DNA from: Lineus longissimus
Lineage: Eukaryota > Nemertea > Pilidiophora > Heteronemertea > Lineidae
NCBI RefSeq assembly: GCF_910592395.1
Contig: NC_088321.1
Location: forward strand, 13,826,001 to 13,890,000
Direction: 5' to 3'
Length of the DNA: 64,000 nucleotides
Below the pieces are notes generated by a model. The model saw only the letters and a list, made by a program, of their open reading frames with translations, was not told the origin of the DNA and searched no databases. Each line of letters begins with the position of its first letter. Within the stretch, counting starts at the first letter, position 1. A program made the position numbers and the translations under genes. Positions 34,666 through 46,440 of this stretch are shown here, piece by piece.

Positions 34666-36866
34666 TTGTTTAGCAGGAGTGTTATCCTAAATCCCACGAC
34701 CAAGTTGTCCCTCGACACTAGTTTGAGGCTTACTTTGGGAAGACCAAGTTATTTTCACAGGTTTAATGGAAATCCGACCCTTTGCACAAAGTCAGGGAAG
34801 GTCGGAGAATGTCGGAGAAATGTTTTCGGAGGACACAACGGCTCGATGTACAGCGTACCCAGAGACCGATGTCGGGGTCAAATCACTGCCAACATTATGA
34901 CGAAGTCGTCGCCCTCTCATGCCGCGGCGGCAATTAATTTAGAATAGCTCTATTAACCTTGACATTATTGGTTACCTTCATAGCAGATGACCTCAGAAGA
35001 TATTAGCTGGTTTGGGTTCGTTTATGCGCATTAGGGATCGTCAGAATCAGTTGGTGACATCATTGGTCAATGGCGAAATGGTTTATGGAACACAGGCGTA
35101 TGGTCGAGAAAAAACACCTATGAAAACGATCGTTTGAGCCCGCAGCTTTGGGCAGTGTGTAAATTGATGTGATAGCCTATGCATTGTAAGCTCTTCCGCT
35201 TGATGTTATGCTTTGGCGAAACATCCAAGAATGTGTAGTCTGTCACGTGTCTTCCCACTCTGAGATTTATAGATTTTTCCCTCTTGTACAGCTTGGAGTC
35301 TCGTGGTGTCAATTATAACCGCTCATCCACTCGGCCAGACCTGTCGTAGCTGGGTCGTTGTGTCCCCTTGCCTCGTTCCACACACTTACCGCTCATGGTT
35401 AACATCCCAAATATTAGTGCACGTAGATAGCTGGCCCTTTAACGGCGTATTCGCGCCATTTTGACCTTCCATGCTTACCCCGACAATCACAACATCAATC
35501 ATACACCTCAAAGGCCTCCCATGGCGGTAGCAAATGGCCTAAACGAATAGCCCAAAGATTTGCGGATGAGGGACAGAATAACAATATGTTTCCTGTCGCC
35601 CAGATGGTCCAGTGGTGTACACCGTGGGGCGCAGCTTGAATGCAAAGGCTAGTAAAGCTAACACCACGGATGAATTGAGACGTGTTTTGACTGCTTTGAT
35701 TCTGTTGTACACAATGTTAAGGCGGGGGGGGGGGGGGGGGGGGTTAACAGTAGTTTGCCGGCTTGATTGTCCGGATCAGATGCTGATTTTTTTCCGTTAA
35801 GTAGTGCTCCATGTCAATTCTATTGGTTTAGTTTCATGTGGGGGCTTGGACTCGATGTTGATTCGTAGAGTGGACGAGGGGAGGTCGTTGGAGGTAACCA
35901 TGCCTTGCCGCTGTCCTGGGATGGAGTTGTCAGATATTTTTCCAGAATGTTCACAATAAGTACGATTTACCTAATTAAGTGTGTCAGGCAGGGCGTGGTT
36001 TTGATTGGGGCGAAGCATTTGGAACATCTGTGTCCATCATATCAGGATTTTTTCCCAACAAACGAAGCGAAGGAGCTGTTGTTTGCGACTCATAGCAATG
36101 GAGAGTAGTGTGTGGTACACTGGCTATCGCAATGTATTTGCATTGATCCATAAAGTACCAAATTAATCTTCATTGTAGGCATCCGTGTTTGTTTACAAAC
36201 AATAACAGCGCTGTTGATGGCGTTTTTCATTCATCACGCGTATTTGCTCAGTTCTACATGTAGCTACAATAGCCGTGATATTTGTCTTGGGAATTACCAT
36301 CATCTCATTTTATTGGCGAGAACCATCACTTAAAGGGACATTCAAAGGGACCCGCAGGGTACTGTAGGTTTTAGGTGGCCGGTGTAGAAGGTTGAAATGT
36401 CTAGGATAGGATATCCGGGCAACAAAGGATTCTTATTTGCTTTGATCTCTGAGCTATTGGCAGTCATGGCCTCTATAGAACCATACTATATCAACAGGAC
36501 CGGACACTTTTTCCAGGGGACATTTTCTAGTGTGCTTCTTGAGGTCATTTATTTGGCCAATGCCAACTCTAAAGTTTTTTCGTGGAAGTGAAGAACCCCC
36601 AAGATTGAGCTGAAACACCTGTAGGGAATGCATTGTGTTGGTTGAAAAACCCTGAGATGTTTTTCAAAAGCTCAAAACATGTTACTAATTCTTAATTTTT
36701 AAGAGCCGTGCTGTGTGCCATCCGTCCATCCATATTGACTTCATTGAAAAATGCCCACGGTCATTCGTTCTAAAGCTCTCATCAATAGGGAGGTTGAGAT
36801 CGGGGACTTTTCACGGATCCTTATACGTATACGATTAGAAATACGCACGCTTCTTGGCATGCCGAC
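34666..36866. other. Intergenic, no supported gene
   Basis: Holds an 18-base G run (35725-35742). A segment near 36498-36533 (CCGGACACTTTTTCCAGGGG) also occurs inverted in the 3' UTR of carboxypeptidase gene 2 near 17072-17105. No recognisable coding frame. Confidence 0.5.
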
Positions 36867-36905
36867 TTATCGGCGGTGAATATCAGTCCTAAAGTCTCTC
36901 CTCCT

Positions 36906-37283
36906 TTCACCGCCGATAACTCCCGCCAGGTAATCTGTCGGACGCACCATCATAAACGGGTGGCCAATCAAATTGCTCGACACAAAGTAATTGAATGACG
37001 GCCTGAATTGATAGTGCCAACCTCCGGATCAGGTTACCCTTCTTCTATACAACATGCACTGTGCATTTGGGTCAGGTCAGCATCCCTGGAACCGTTACTC
37101 ATTGAACACCTGGTCTTCAATTATGATGGCTTTTGGCGCGTGTCTCGTGCGACAACCACGAGTAAGTGTAATGTTAGTGTTGTCGGGACAGAGGACGTGT
37201 GGGATGGAAGGGAATGCAGGGAGACTACCGATAAAGTATCAGGCCTTCTGACGACCGATCAGGGGGGAGTTATCGGCGGTGAA
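36906..37283. mobile_element. 378-bp element with perfect 19-bp inverted repeats
   Basis: TTCACCGCCGATAACTCCC (36906-36924) and its exact complement GGGAGTTATCGGCGGTGAA (37265-37283). A third partial copy TTATCGGCGGTGAA lies outside at 36867-36880 and can form a 14-bp hairpin with the left end. The interior has open frames but nothing recognisable. Confidence 0.65.
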
Positions 37284-37701
37284 GGATGGATATACGTACA
37301 ACGACGGTGGATCGGCATGGCTACTTGGTATAGTACGTATAATGATGGTTAAGTTGCTGTTCTCAACCTCCCTTATATCGGAAAGATTGATACTGATATG
37401 ATAATTTCGACGGGTCGATCATCATACTAGTACGTTCCTTGGTTGGTTTCCTTCAGAGAAGTACAGCCCCATCAGGCAGGGTTAATTACCGTCATCACCC
37501 GTGACATTTAGCTGAATGCCTCTATCCTCGCCCAATGTCTGCCAGGGTAGATTTAATGACATTATCTTTACCTTGAGATTGCTTTATAACCCGAGAGACA
37601 AGCTTTCTAATCAACGTAGCCGTGGAGGCTTGCTGTTTATTCATTCATTGCCACTGATTACCCGAGCCTCTCACAACAGGCCTTTATATCTATCTTTGAA
37701 A

Positions 37702-37890
37702 TACGCTCAGTCAAAGCCCTGCTGAAATTGGCTAGATTTGGTCAGATATCTTGGCAATTTTGATTCTACTTTGATACTACCGAGGACCTAGTGACGAGCC
37801 ATTCCCCTTGAGAACGCTGTTGTATTGTATACGCTCAGTCAAAGCCCTGCTGAAATTGGTCAATTTGGTGAGATATCTTGGCCATTACAT
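37702..37890 (+). repeat. Two direct repeats, 127-bp spacing
   Basis: TACGCTCAGTCAAAGCCCTG continues into a shared GCTGAAATTGG and AGATATCTTGGC at both 37701 and 37828. The spacers between them differ. Confidence 0.7.
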
Positions 37891-38151
37891 CAAATGTGCA
37901 TCACCCCATTGCAAATCTCGGCCTGGAATCATGATTCAATAGACCAGAAAGACTCCGAGAAAACCATGCAGTTATAAGAGATCGGGCTGATATCAGGACG
38001 TTGCATAAAATTGACCTGCATTCTATGCGATAGATGTAAGCAAAGGTGAAGTCTACTTGAGGAGGACACATTCTTGAGGTAGTCGAACTCTGATATGTAG
38101 AGGGGGAGACCAACTGGCGGACAAAGTCTTCAAGAGACATTTTGATGACCA

Positions 38152-38545
38152 GGGCCCGGTTGTTCAAAAGAAGTTAAATTTCATTGATGTTAAGTTAAAT
38201 ATCAACGTTAAATTCCTTAACTTGGCGTTAGCTAACTTGGCGTTAAATTTGGGTTGTTCAAAACAACGTTAGGGTAAACTAACGCTAATGTTAGCAAATA
38301 TTGCATCTTGGTTCACTGATGTTAGTTGCCATGGTAGGTATAGGTAATCAAGTTAAAGATAACGTTAGATTTAACTTAGGGTTTTAGGTAAGTTAAATCT
38401 AACGTTAAAGATAACGCCAATGTAAGGCTAATATTGTTTGAACAACTCAAAATAAAACTTGACGTTATCTTAACGCCAAGTCAGGAATTTTAACGTTAAG
38501 TTATCTTTAAAAATGTATTTCTTCTTTTGAACAACCGGACTCTGG
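38152..38545. mobile_element. ~390-bp MITE with GGTTGTTCAAAAG ends
   Basis: Left CCGGTTGTTCAAAAGAAG and right CTTCTTTTGAACAACCGG are perfect 18-bp inverted repeats. The interior is rich in GTTAAATTTAACGTTA and AACTTGGCGTTA words in both orientations. Such ends are common in invertebrate MITEs. Superfamily not assigned. Related interior fragments occur near 4840, 44560 and 49650. Confidence 0.75.
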
Positions 38546-38692
38546 AAGAAAATGTGCCTAAGTTGCTTAGTCGGCTTGATCTGGTAAAACTTTCTGCATG
38601 GTTACGAGACACAATATGGACTCGCCCGAATCTTCACCCAAACTGATTTTAGAGAGGGGTTGAGAGGCCTCAACTGCGCCAAGGTTAAATAC

Positions 38693-39000
38693 ACGTAATG
38701 CGCACGGTAGGATGTAAATATTGAAACGAGCCAAATGAAACAAGCCAAACAAAACGATGCAAAAATAAACGACTGAATGAAACGTCCCATGGTGCACCTT
38801 GCAAAACTTAAAATGAACCAAATTGAATGAACTATGAATAATATGATGTTCTATGCCATAAACATACTTGACCAAATCCTGCAATGAATATTAAATGTAA
38901 ACTTGATCTTTAAGTTCAGGTTTAAAACGTTTATTTGGCTCGTTTAGTTTGGCTTGTTTCATTTGGCTCGTTTCAACATTTACATACTACCAATGGGCAC
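38693..39000. mobile_element. ~300-bp foldback element
   Basis: The left arm with GAAACGAGCCAAATGAAACA (from 38722) and the right arm with TGTTTCATTTGGCTCGTTTC (to 38974) are inverted. Flanking similarity (GTAGGATGTAAAT and ATTTACATACTAC) brings the arms to about 55 bp. No coding content. Confidence 0.7.
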
Positions 39001-41869
39001 TGTAAAATTAAGTTCGAACATTAGTGTGTGTAGTAATGGCGTGGTGAATACATTACATCGGAGTAATAGCGCCAAGGGAAGCCAACGAAAACAGACAAAT
39101 CCCAAACGGGAGATCATGAACGAAACAATCACACATTAGTCGTTGTTATCCACCAACGACGTGATAGCATCGCCTGCCGATGGCCCGTGACATGCATAAC
39201 AATAAACGCGATGTAGAAAAGAGAGAATTTGGTGTTCGTAGTTTGCGAATTATGGCCACTGTACAGTTTAGGTATTGCTGGGTTGCTGACACTGTATACT
39301 AGCAGTAGGCTACCACTGTCAGCCTTGTCCAAAACTTGATCTATCTTTTTTAATTAGCTTTAGTCTAATGGCATGTTGTACTCAGCTCGGTGAAATCGTT
39401 AGTGGGGTTGAGAAAAAAAGGTATTGCATGCAGGGTTTTTGTCAATGTGTAATGGCTGCCAGGAGACTCAGCCTTGTCCAAACCTTGATGTATTTGTTTT
39501 AAAAATCAGCATAACTCTAAAGCCACGACATACCCAGCGCAGTAAAGATATCGTTAGTACGGCTGAGAAAAAAGTGCTGATCACTTTCCTACCATTAGAG
39601 CGTGCGTGACTGTTCGAGTCTAGTGCAATTATTGTCAGAGAGAGAGTGATCTAACAATTGGTTTAAAACTTCAGAGTGAGCTGAATAATGAAATTTGTTT
39701 TTTGTTGTCAGTAAAGCCTTCCATGTATTGGAAGCTAGAAGCACACAGAGATAAATGTTTGTGAGATGATGCAGCAGAGGTCTTTAAATTCCTCTTTCTA
39801 AATCGAAATCTATTTTCGTCATTTGCATTATTTGTCGTCTACCACTAGCTTTAGCGAGTTACCGGTACGTCTGTAGTGTGCTCTAAGATTTAGTTCAAGT
39901 AATTGAAAGAGCTGTCAGTGCTTCACGATTTCCGTTGATGGGATCACTTTCACAAGAAGCAGCGCTTTTTCGAGTCCGTTTCGGACGAGAAATTAGCAAC
40001 CCATGCCTTATTACCGGTTCTGATCAAGACTTTTGAATCGAATCAATAATGCAGTTAAATCGGGAGAGGGAGAGGGAGAGGGACTATCCTAACTCCATTG
40101 TAAAAAAGGCATCATCCCCTACCCGTCTGGCAACTTCGGCCAATCTCAACGCGGTCTTCTGGACCTCCCGAATATTCCCGAATCCCGCGATGATGGCTGT
40201 CCCGACATACCCGGCCTATTTTTCGTCTGTCCTTGCGTCCGGAAAGAAACACACTCTTCCTCTTTTAAAATGCTGATAAAGTGGCACTGCTTCGCTTCAG
40301 CGCTATTGGTGTTTTCGCTAGGCTATAAAGACCATATTCAGTCCTTGTATATCCCCTTAATGGTCATCCGTTTTTAGTTGGGAATGTGTGACCTAGTTTT
40401 CATGCCCTGCAGATTCATTCATCTTTCTGTGGTTTGTTCATGTCATGGAGGAATTTTTACCAGACATATTTGACAGATTAGCTTTTTTAGAGACTTGCTA
40501 TTGTTTTGACCAACCAGATTCCCCAATCCCACTGCACAGATGCAGTCTTCATAACTTAAGAAAACGAAGCAGCGGAGTTTCCACGAGACTTCCACCCAAT
40601 GGGGCTGGGGAATAGGTAAATTTCGCAAGCCTCACGAACTTGTATACGAATGACGAATTCTCAATTCCAATTCCTCCTGGTACACATAAAGTATAACGTA
40701 TTATTTACGAGTGTCTCATCAGTGAGTTATTAGATGATTTGATGCCACATAATTTTGTGCTCCGCACACTACATTCTTAAGGATTGCGGAACCTAGCTAA
40801 CACTTAGCTCCAGCCTAAGACTTGCAATTCTTTTCCCCAAGGAATGTTCAATCGTGTTCTTCTACCGGGTATGGTCATCCGAATGATTTGGTCCCGCGTC
40901 TGTCATCTGTTAGACGTAAACTAGTTTTCTTGAACCCTCCGCGCCTATTCATCTTTCTTGGGTTCGGTCATGCCATGGACTCGTGCCAGCCATATTTAAT
41001 AGACGATCTTTTAAACACTTTAAACAGCCAATACTGCCAACGGTGGCTACGTTTCCTACAGCTCTTACCAAAAAAGTTAAGATGAGTTAACTGTGAACGA
41101 CGATAACAACAAGATTTTTGTTCCTGAGGCAAATTCCTGTCAAAATTAATCTCTTGTGGTTGGTCATTCCTGGTTAACGTTTGATGCGCTTTTCCAAACA
41201 TACATATGTACTTATTCATACTTGCATAACAAGTGCGCCATTATTTCAAGCCATAATGCCCTACACCAACATCTTATAGGAAACTTGTACACAGATTTCA
41301 AATTTATTTTTATCCCCTCCAATGAATAGCACCACCAATTAATCCCGGCTGGTGTGAAACATTCCATAGTATTTGTCATGTAACATTTTTTCATACACGC
41401 GCTGGCTGTGTTCTTCCGTCCTCATCGTGAGAGGAGCTCTACAAGAAAATGGGATAAGGAGACATCTCAAAATACATCGAAGTCACAAAAGATAAGACGG
41501 TTTCATCGAGAAGGACGTAAGGGTGGGCGGAGGCGTTTTAAAACTCGTGATCAGTCACTTCTTGTGTGTTTTATTTTTGGCTTTGAACTCGAACAAATAT
41601 TTGATCGAAAACGTTCTGTTAACCAAGTTAGCAGTTTTTTAATGTAATTTGTAGTATCAAATGCTGAGGCTATTAGTAACCACCAATTACTGAACGTGCA
41701 TAAGGCCCCTGCAAAGATATATTCTGAAATAAAGTGATTAAGCCAATAATGATAAAAAATGATAATAACTCGTTTAAAAAAACCTCACAAAACATCTGTT
41801 GCAACTCGTATTTCTTCTGTCTCTTTCGATTAGGTCATGGAACTGATATATAAGTTGTTGCAAGGACTT
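39001..41869. other. Intergenic with diverged local duplications
   Basis: Two ~147-bp copies (near 39320-39425 and 39465-39585) share TCAGCCTTGTCCAAA and GCTGAGAAAAAA. A ~545-bp-spaced pair (near 40405 and 40950) shares TTCATCTTTCTGTGG-like text, and a GGGAGA microsatellite lies at 40060-40082. No gene supported. Confidence 0.5.
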
Positions 41870-42410
41870 CGAATGGGGCTTACGATGGAAGGAAGTCGGT
41901 GGAAAGGACTACAAAATGCGTAAAAATGGATGGAATTCAGTAGCAAGGACTACGAATTTGTAAAAATTGATGGAAATCAATAGCATGTACTACAAAATAA
42001 AGTGTGTTAAAATGGATGGAAATCATTAGTGTGGACTAAGAATGTGAACGAATCGAATGGCATTCAGTAGCACGGAATATTGTGTAAAAAATGGAGGAAC
42101 GAATTCAGCTAGTGGCATGCACTACTAATGTGTTTAAACAAATGGATCGAATTCAGTAGCTTGGACTACATGTGTCAAAGTGGATGGAATTAGGTAGCAA
42201 CGACTACACCTGTAAAAAAGGGCGGAATTCAACAAGTAGAATGGACTACAATAATGCAATGTGTTAAAAAAGTCGGAATTCAGTAGCAGGGACTACGACA
42301 ATGTGAAAAAAAGGACGGACTTCAGCTAGTAGCATGGACTACTCGTGTCAGAAGAACGACATTCAGCATCAAGTACTACGATTGTTTAAAAGAGGACGGA
42401 TTTCAGGCGC
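41870..42410 (+). repeat. Decayed tandem repeat, ~45-60-bp unit
   Basis: About ten irregular units of the type GTGTAAAAATGGATGGAATT followed by CAGTAGCAAGGACTAC. Spacing and sequence drift, and several units gain an inserted word such as CTAGTAGCATG. Confidence 0.75.
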
Positions 42411-43003
42411 CTTCTTAAGACAAGAACCAGGCACAGTGATTTTAATCTCACAAAATGACATGGCAATTTAATACCACGTAGGCGTAAAAATACTTCCATT
42501 TACCAATCTTACTTGCTGGTATTGTATTTGTGGTGTTGTAATGAAAACTGCAAAATGGAGCGATTTCGAATATTATCAAAAATCATTCAATACTAATTAC
42601 AACTGCATGTAAATTAGTGATTGAATTATTTTTTGATTGTCGAAATAGTTCTAACTCATATTTAATTTGGAACCCCACTCCCTACTGAAAAGGATCTTTA
42701 CGTGAGATTGGTAAAATGTTAGTACTTTTGTTACCGTGTCATTTGGACCTTCATTTGCTAACAATAAGTAACACCCTGAGGGTCTGTTCTTTCCGACTTG
42801 TACGATATAAGAAGTGAACTGTTTTCATATAAGGAGGTGGGCGGGGGGGGGGATCAAAATAGAACGCTTCAGCAACGTTGTCCTCTCTAGAAAGATAAAC
42901 AAATTGGAAAGAACAGATATTGATTTGCTGCACATAACCATTTTGTAACCATGGAAATTGATATTTGTCACTTTTTGGTTCACTGATAGGGTGTGACTGC
43001 AAG

Positions 43004-43265
43004 TGTCCGCAACCGTGGTCGTCGTCATTGTCGTCCGTCGACCGAAGCCAGTTTCGGTGAGCACAGTGGTCCCTGGTTTCCCGCGGTAGCACAGTGTCCG
43101 CAACCGTGGTCGTCGTCATTGTCGTCCGTTGACCGAAGTTAGTTTCGGTGAGCACAGTGGTCCCTGGTTTCCCGCGGTAGCACAGTGTCTGCAACCGTGG
43201 TCGTCGTCATTGTCATCCGTTGACCGCAGTCAGTTTCGATGAGCACAGTGATCCCTGGTTTCCCG
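43004..43265 (-). repeat. Tandem repeat, three 90-bp units
   Basis: Units start near 43006, 43096 and 43186 with GTGTCCGCAACCGTGGTCGT and a shared downstream block including GAGCACAGTGGTCCCTGG. Because 90 is divisible by 3, the array gives an open minus-strand frame of repeated peptides (TLCYRGKPGTTVLTETNFGQ type). No splice or family evidence supports translation. Confidence 0.9.
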
Positions 43266-43685
43266 CCTCTTGTTGGAGACGATTAAAATGATTTTATATG
43301 CATATTATGATCACGGTGGGTAAAGGTATCGGTTTGCAAAAGAAAAAAAAACATGCGTACCGGCAAGAGGAAGAAACAGACAACAGATTAGTTCATTTTG
43401 AGGGGCGTTAAGGCCCGCAATTTTTATTTTAATCCGAGTGTACCCCTCCAGCACTGTTTTGGGAGGGCCTTGTTTCTATTGTAATACAAAGGTAAACCTA
43501 TACCTTTACCCACCGTGATGATGTAGCACGTAACCCCTCGCACTTATTTATTTCAGGCAAAACTAACAATTTGTTCGTCTATTCATGTTGCCTTGTATTC
43601 CGCATACGGCCGCTTTTTCCCGCGAATCTTTGCGCCTGAGGACAGGAGGCAAGTGCGAACATTACACTCACGAAAATATCAATCA

Positions 43686-43995
43686 TTTAAAGGGACAACT
43701 TGGGCGCGGGATTTACCTAGCCAGAAGGATAATACCACTACTTGACACCATGCGCCGCCACTCGTAGTATCACGCTAATGCTGATCTCTTATAATGATTT
43801 TTGCCAGTGTTTCGAGGCAGTTTCGGACATGGCTTGTGAATTTCAGGCTGGCCTATGGTTACATTCCGATCTAGTGCATTGTTTATTGCAGTTCAACGAT
43901 TTTTCAATGATCCTGTTTTGTGACGTTACGGTCCTGCTGGAAGCCATTTTTGAATGGAAAACCAACATATCTCATGCCCAAGTTGTCCATTTAAA
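43686..43995. mobile_element. TTAA-flanked MITE, full copy (310 bp)
   Basis: Termini TTTAAAGGGACAACTTGGGC and GCCCAAGTTGTCCATTTAAA are inverted with 19 of 20 matches, and TTAA lies at both ends. TTAA targets are used by piggyBac-type transposons. The assignment is inference because the terminal bases are not the usual CCC. Confidence 0.7.
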
Positions 43996-44005
43996 GCATT
44001 AACTA

Positions 44006-44345
44006 ATAAATTGACACCAAACGAGGAAAATGATACGTGTACATCCCATCACAAGTGATATTAGACTTCAAAGAAAAAAACTTTAAAGAAATCAAATCAT
44101 AACCCAAAAATGAAAAAGAGTGAAATTCTTCAACTTTAAGACGGCAAACATTATCTTTTAAGCAATGTCACAGTTAAAACTGTGACATTTTGACACCAAA
44201 GGGGGAATAATGATACAACCCATCACACAATTGATATTAGACTTCAAAGAGAAACTTTCAAAAAAATTAAATCATAACCCCAAAATGAAAAAGGGAAAAT
44301 TTGTGAAATTTAAGATTGGCAAACATTTATTTTAAGCAAATATTA
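44006..44345 (+). repeat. Two tandem copies, ~185-bp spacing
   Basis: Both carry TGACACCAAA, GATATTAGACTTCAAAG and AAATCATAACCC(C/A)AAAATGAA. The copies differ by many small indels. Confidence 0.7.
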
Positions 44346-44742
44346 AAGGCTAATGTGGGTATCTGGAGTCTTCCAAATAAAAGTGATAAAAATACGATTT
44401 CTTTGCCATTTTAAAATGTTTCCCCTGTCAAACTTTCTTTTAATCCACTTTAAGGCATTAAGATCTGAAACTTCAAAGTAAGAAATTGCTTTGTCCTTCA
44501 ATAAAGATCAATTATCTAGAAACATAATGTTAATATTTTACTGGGCCTAATTGAGAGTGTTAACGCCAAGTTGAAGTTAACGCCAGTTATTTAAAGTTAC
44601 TTGACTTTTTGGCTCGCCGTAGGGGAGTCTATACAATACCGTAGTGTCAGTCGTAGTCCGTCGTCTGTATCTTGTTTCAAGAAAACCAAAACCCCTGCGT
44701 CAGGTGACCTCTGTCACTGAATTACAGTCCGATTTTTTACTT

Positions 44743-45860
44743 GGCCCTCGGGGGGCCAAAAGTCGAAACCTAAAAAGTGTGATATCTCTCTCATAAGTGA
44801 CTCGTTTTCGGTAAGCAAGGATACATCACATGTCATTCGGGTTTTTGATTTGACCTAATTTTCAAGGTCGCAAAGGTCAAATGGCGTAAATTGGCCGTTT
44901 GAGTGTAACTATGGCTAAAGCCATGAATTTGAAATTTGGTACACATTTGGTGCACAACTCCCTACGCCATAACACCTGACACCGAATTTCGGTCCCATAT
45001 GATTGAACAAAAAAAGAAAAACTGCAATATCTCGCTTATTAGTGACTTGTTTTCGATGATATTTTGATGGTAGGTACTCCGAGCAAAGAAACATCAAATA
45101 TCCTACGGGTTTTGATTTGACCTACTTTTTAAGGTTAAAGAGGTCAATTGGCTATCGCCGTTTGAGAGTAACAATGGCATGTTTCTTAACCGCTAAAGCT
45201 AACAACTTGAAATTTGGTACTCAGGGCCCTTTAGGTCAGATAACTTCTGACACCGAATTTCGGTCCAATATGATTCTCAACTTGGCCACTAGGGGGCCAA
45301 AAGTCGAAACCTAAAAAGTGTGATATCTCTCTCATAAGTGACTCATTTTCGGTAGGCAAGGATACATCACATGTCATACGGATTTTTGATTTGACCTAGT
45401 TTTCAAGGTCACAAAGGTCAAATGGCGTAAATTGGGCGTTTGAGTGTAACTATGGCTAAAGCCATGAATTTGAAATTTGGTACATATAACTCCATACGCC
45501 ATATAACATCTGACACCGAATTTCGGTCCCATATGATTGAACAAAAAAGAAAAACTGCAATATCTCGCTTATTAGTGACTTGTTTTCGATGATATTTTGA
45601 TGGTAGGTACTCCGAGCAAAGATACATCAAATATTCTACGGGTTTTTGATTTGACCTACTTTTCAGGGTTACAGAGGTCAATTGGCTATGGCCGTTTGAG
45701 TGTAACAATGGCATGTTTCTTAACAACTAAAGCTAACAACTTGAAACTTGGTACTCAGGACCCTCTAGGTCAGATAACTTCTGACACCGAATTTCGGTCC
45801 AATATGATTCTCGACTTGGCCACCAGGGGGCCAAAACTGAAAAGGTAAAAGTTCAATATC
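44743..45860 (+). repeat. Tandem array of ~535-bp dimers made of ~267-bp half-units
   Basis: GGGGGCCAAAAGTCGAAACC recurs at about 44755 and 45293, and a third, diverged unit starts near 45827. Within each dimer two half-units share AATATCTCGC/GATATCTCTC, GGTTTTTGATTTGACCTA and AAAGGTCAA / AGAGGTCAA. Dimer copies are nearly identical and half-units more diverged, indicating an old duplication followed by a recent one. Confidence 0.85.
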
Positions 45861-45885
45861 TCGTTTATTGGGCAGACGTTACATA

Positions 45886-46440
45886 GACGTTCACTTTTCA
45901 CTCCTCACGCCTCATTATTCACGGGTCGATCATTGGTGAACCCAAGAGGTCATCAGGTTTATGCGTGAATCAAAGAATGGACATGTTCATTCTTTGTGAA
46001 GTGAACCGGACCAGAGGCAGGACGTATTTTGACTTTTAAGGTAAGATTTCCTCCAACTGCTGTGAGTATTTTTGTCTTGTGAAAGTTTTCTCGAATTATT
46101 TAGGCACATATAACCATTTGCCGTATTAATCCGATAGTACTTCCATTGAAATGAGGTGATAAACAAGATGAATACAAAGCACATAGTCTTAAGTAATTTA
46201 TTTGAATTTTTCAGGGTCAGGATGGACGACAACAAAGAAAGTTTGCCTCCGCTTCCGTTTTCGTCCGTTGTTCAAAAACAGCAACATAGCAAGCATTTAG
46301 TTCTCTGAGGAGTCCATGGCCGCACCCGTGAAATGCCAAGTGACAAATGAAGGAGTAAAACGTAAAACCTGTGTAACATTGGGAAAATGGGGAATGAAAA
46401 GTGAGGAGTGAATGATGAGGCGTCAGGCGTCACGCGTGAA
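45886..46440. repeat. Imperfect inverted repeat ~500 bp apart
   Basis: TCACTTTTCACTCCTCACGC (about 45891) has an inverted relative in GAAAAGTGAGGAGTGAATGA (about 46395) followed by GAGGCGT. Pairing extends only ~30 bp. Possibly an old foldback element. Confidence 0.45.

Noticed and set aside
34666-34947. 93-codon frame upstream of the zinc-finger gene
   Set aside because: Begins next to a MITE end, has no motif or neighbouring exon, and could be chance.
42751-43194. 147-codon minus-strand frame with repeats
   Set aside because: Arises from the 90-bp tandem array. No start context, splice signals or homologue recognised.
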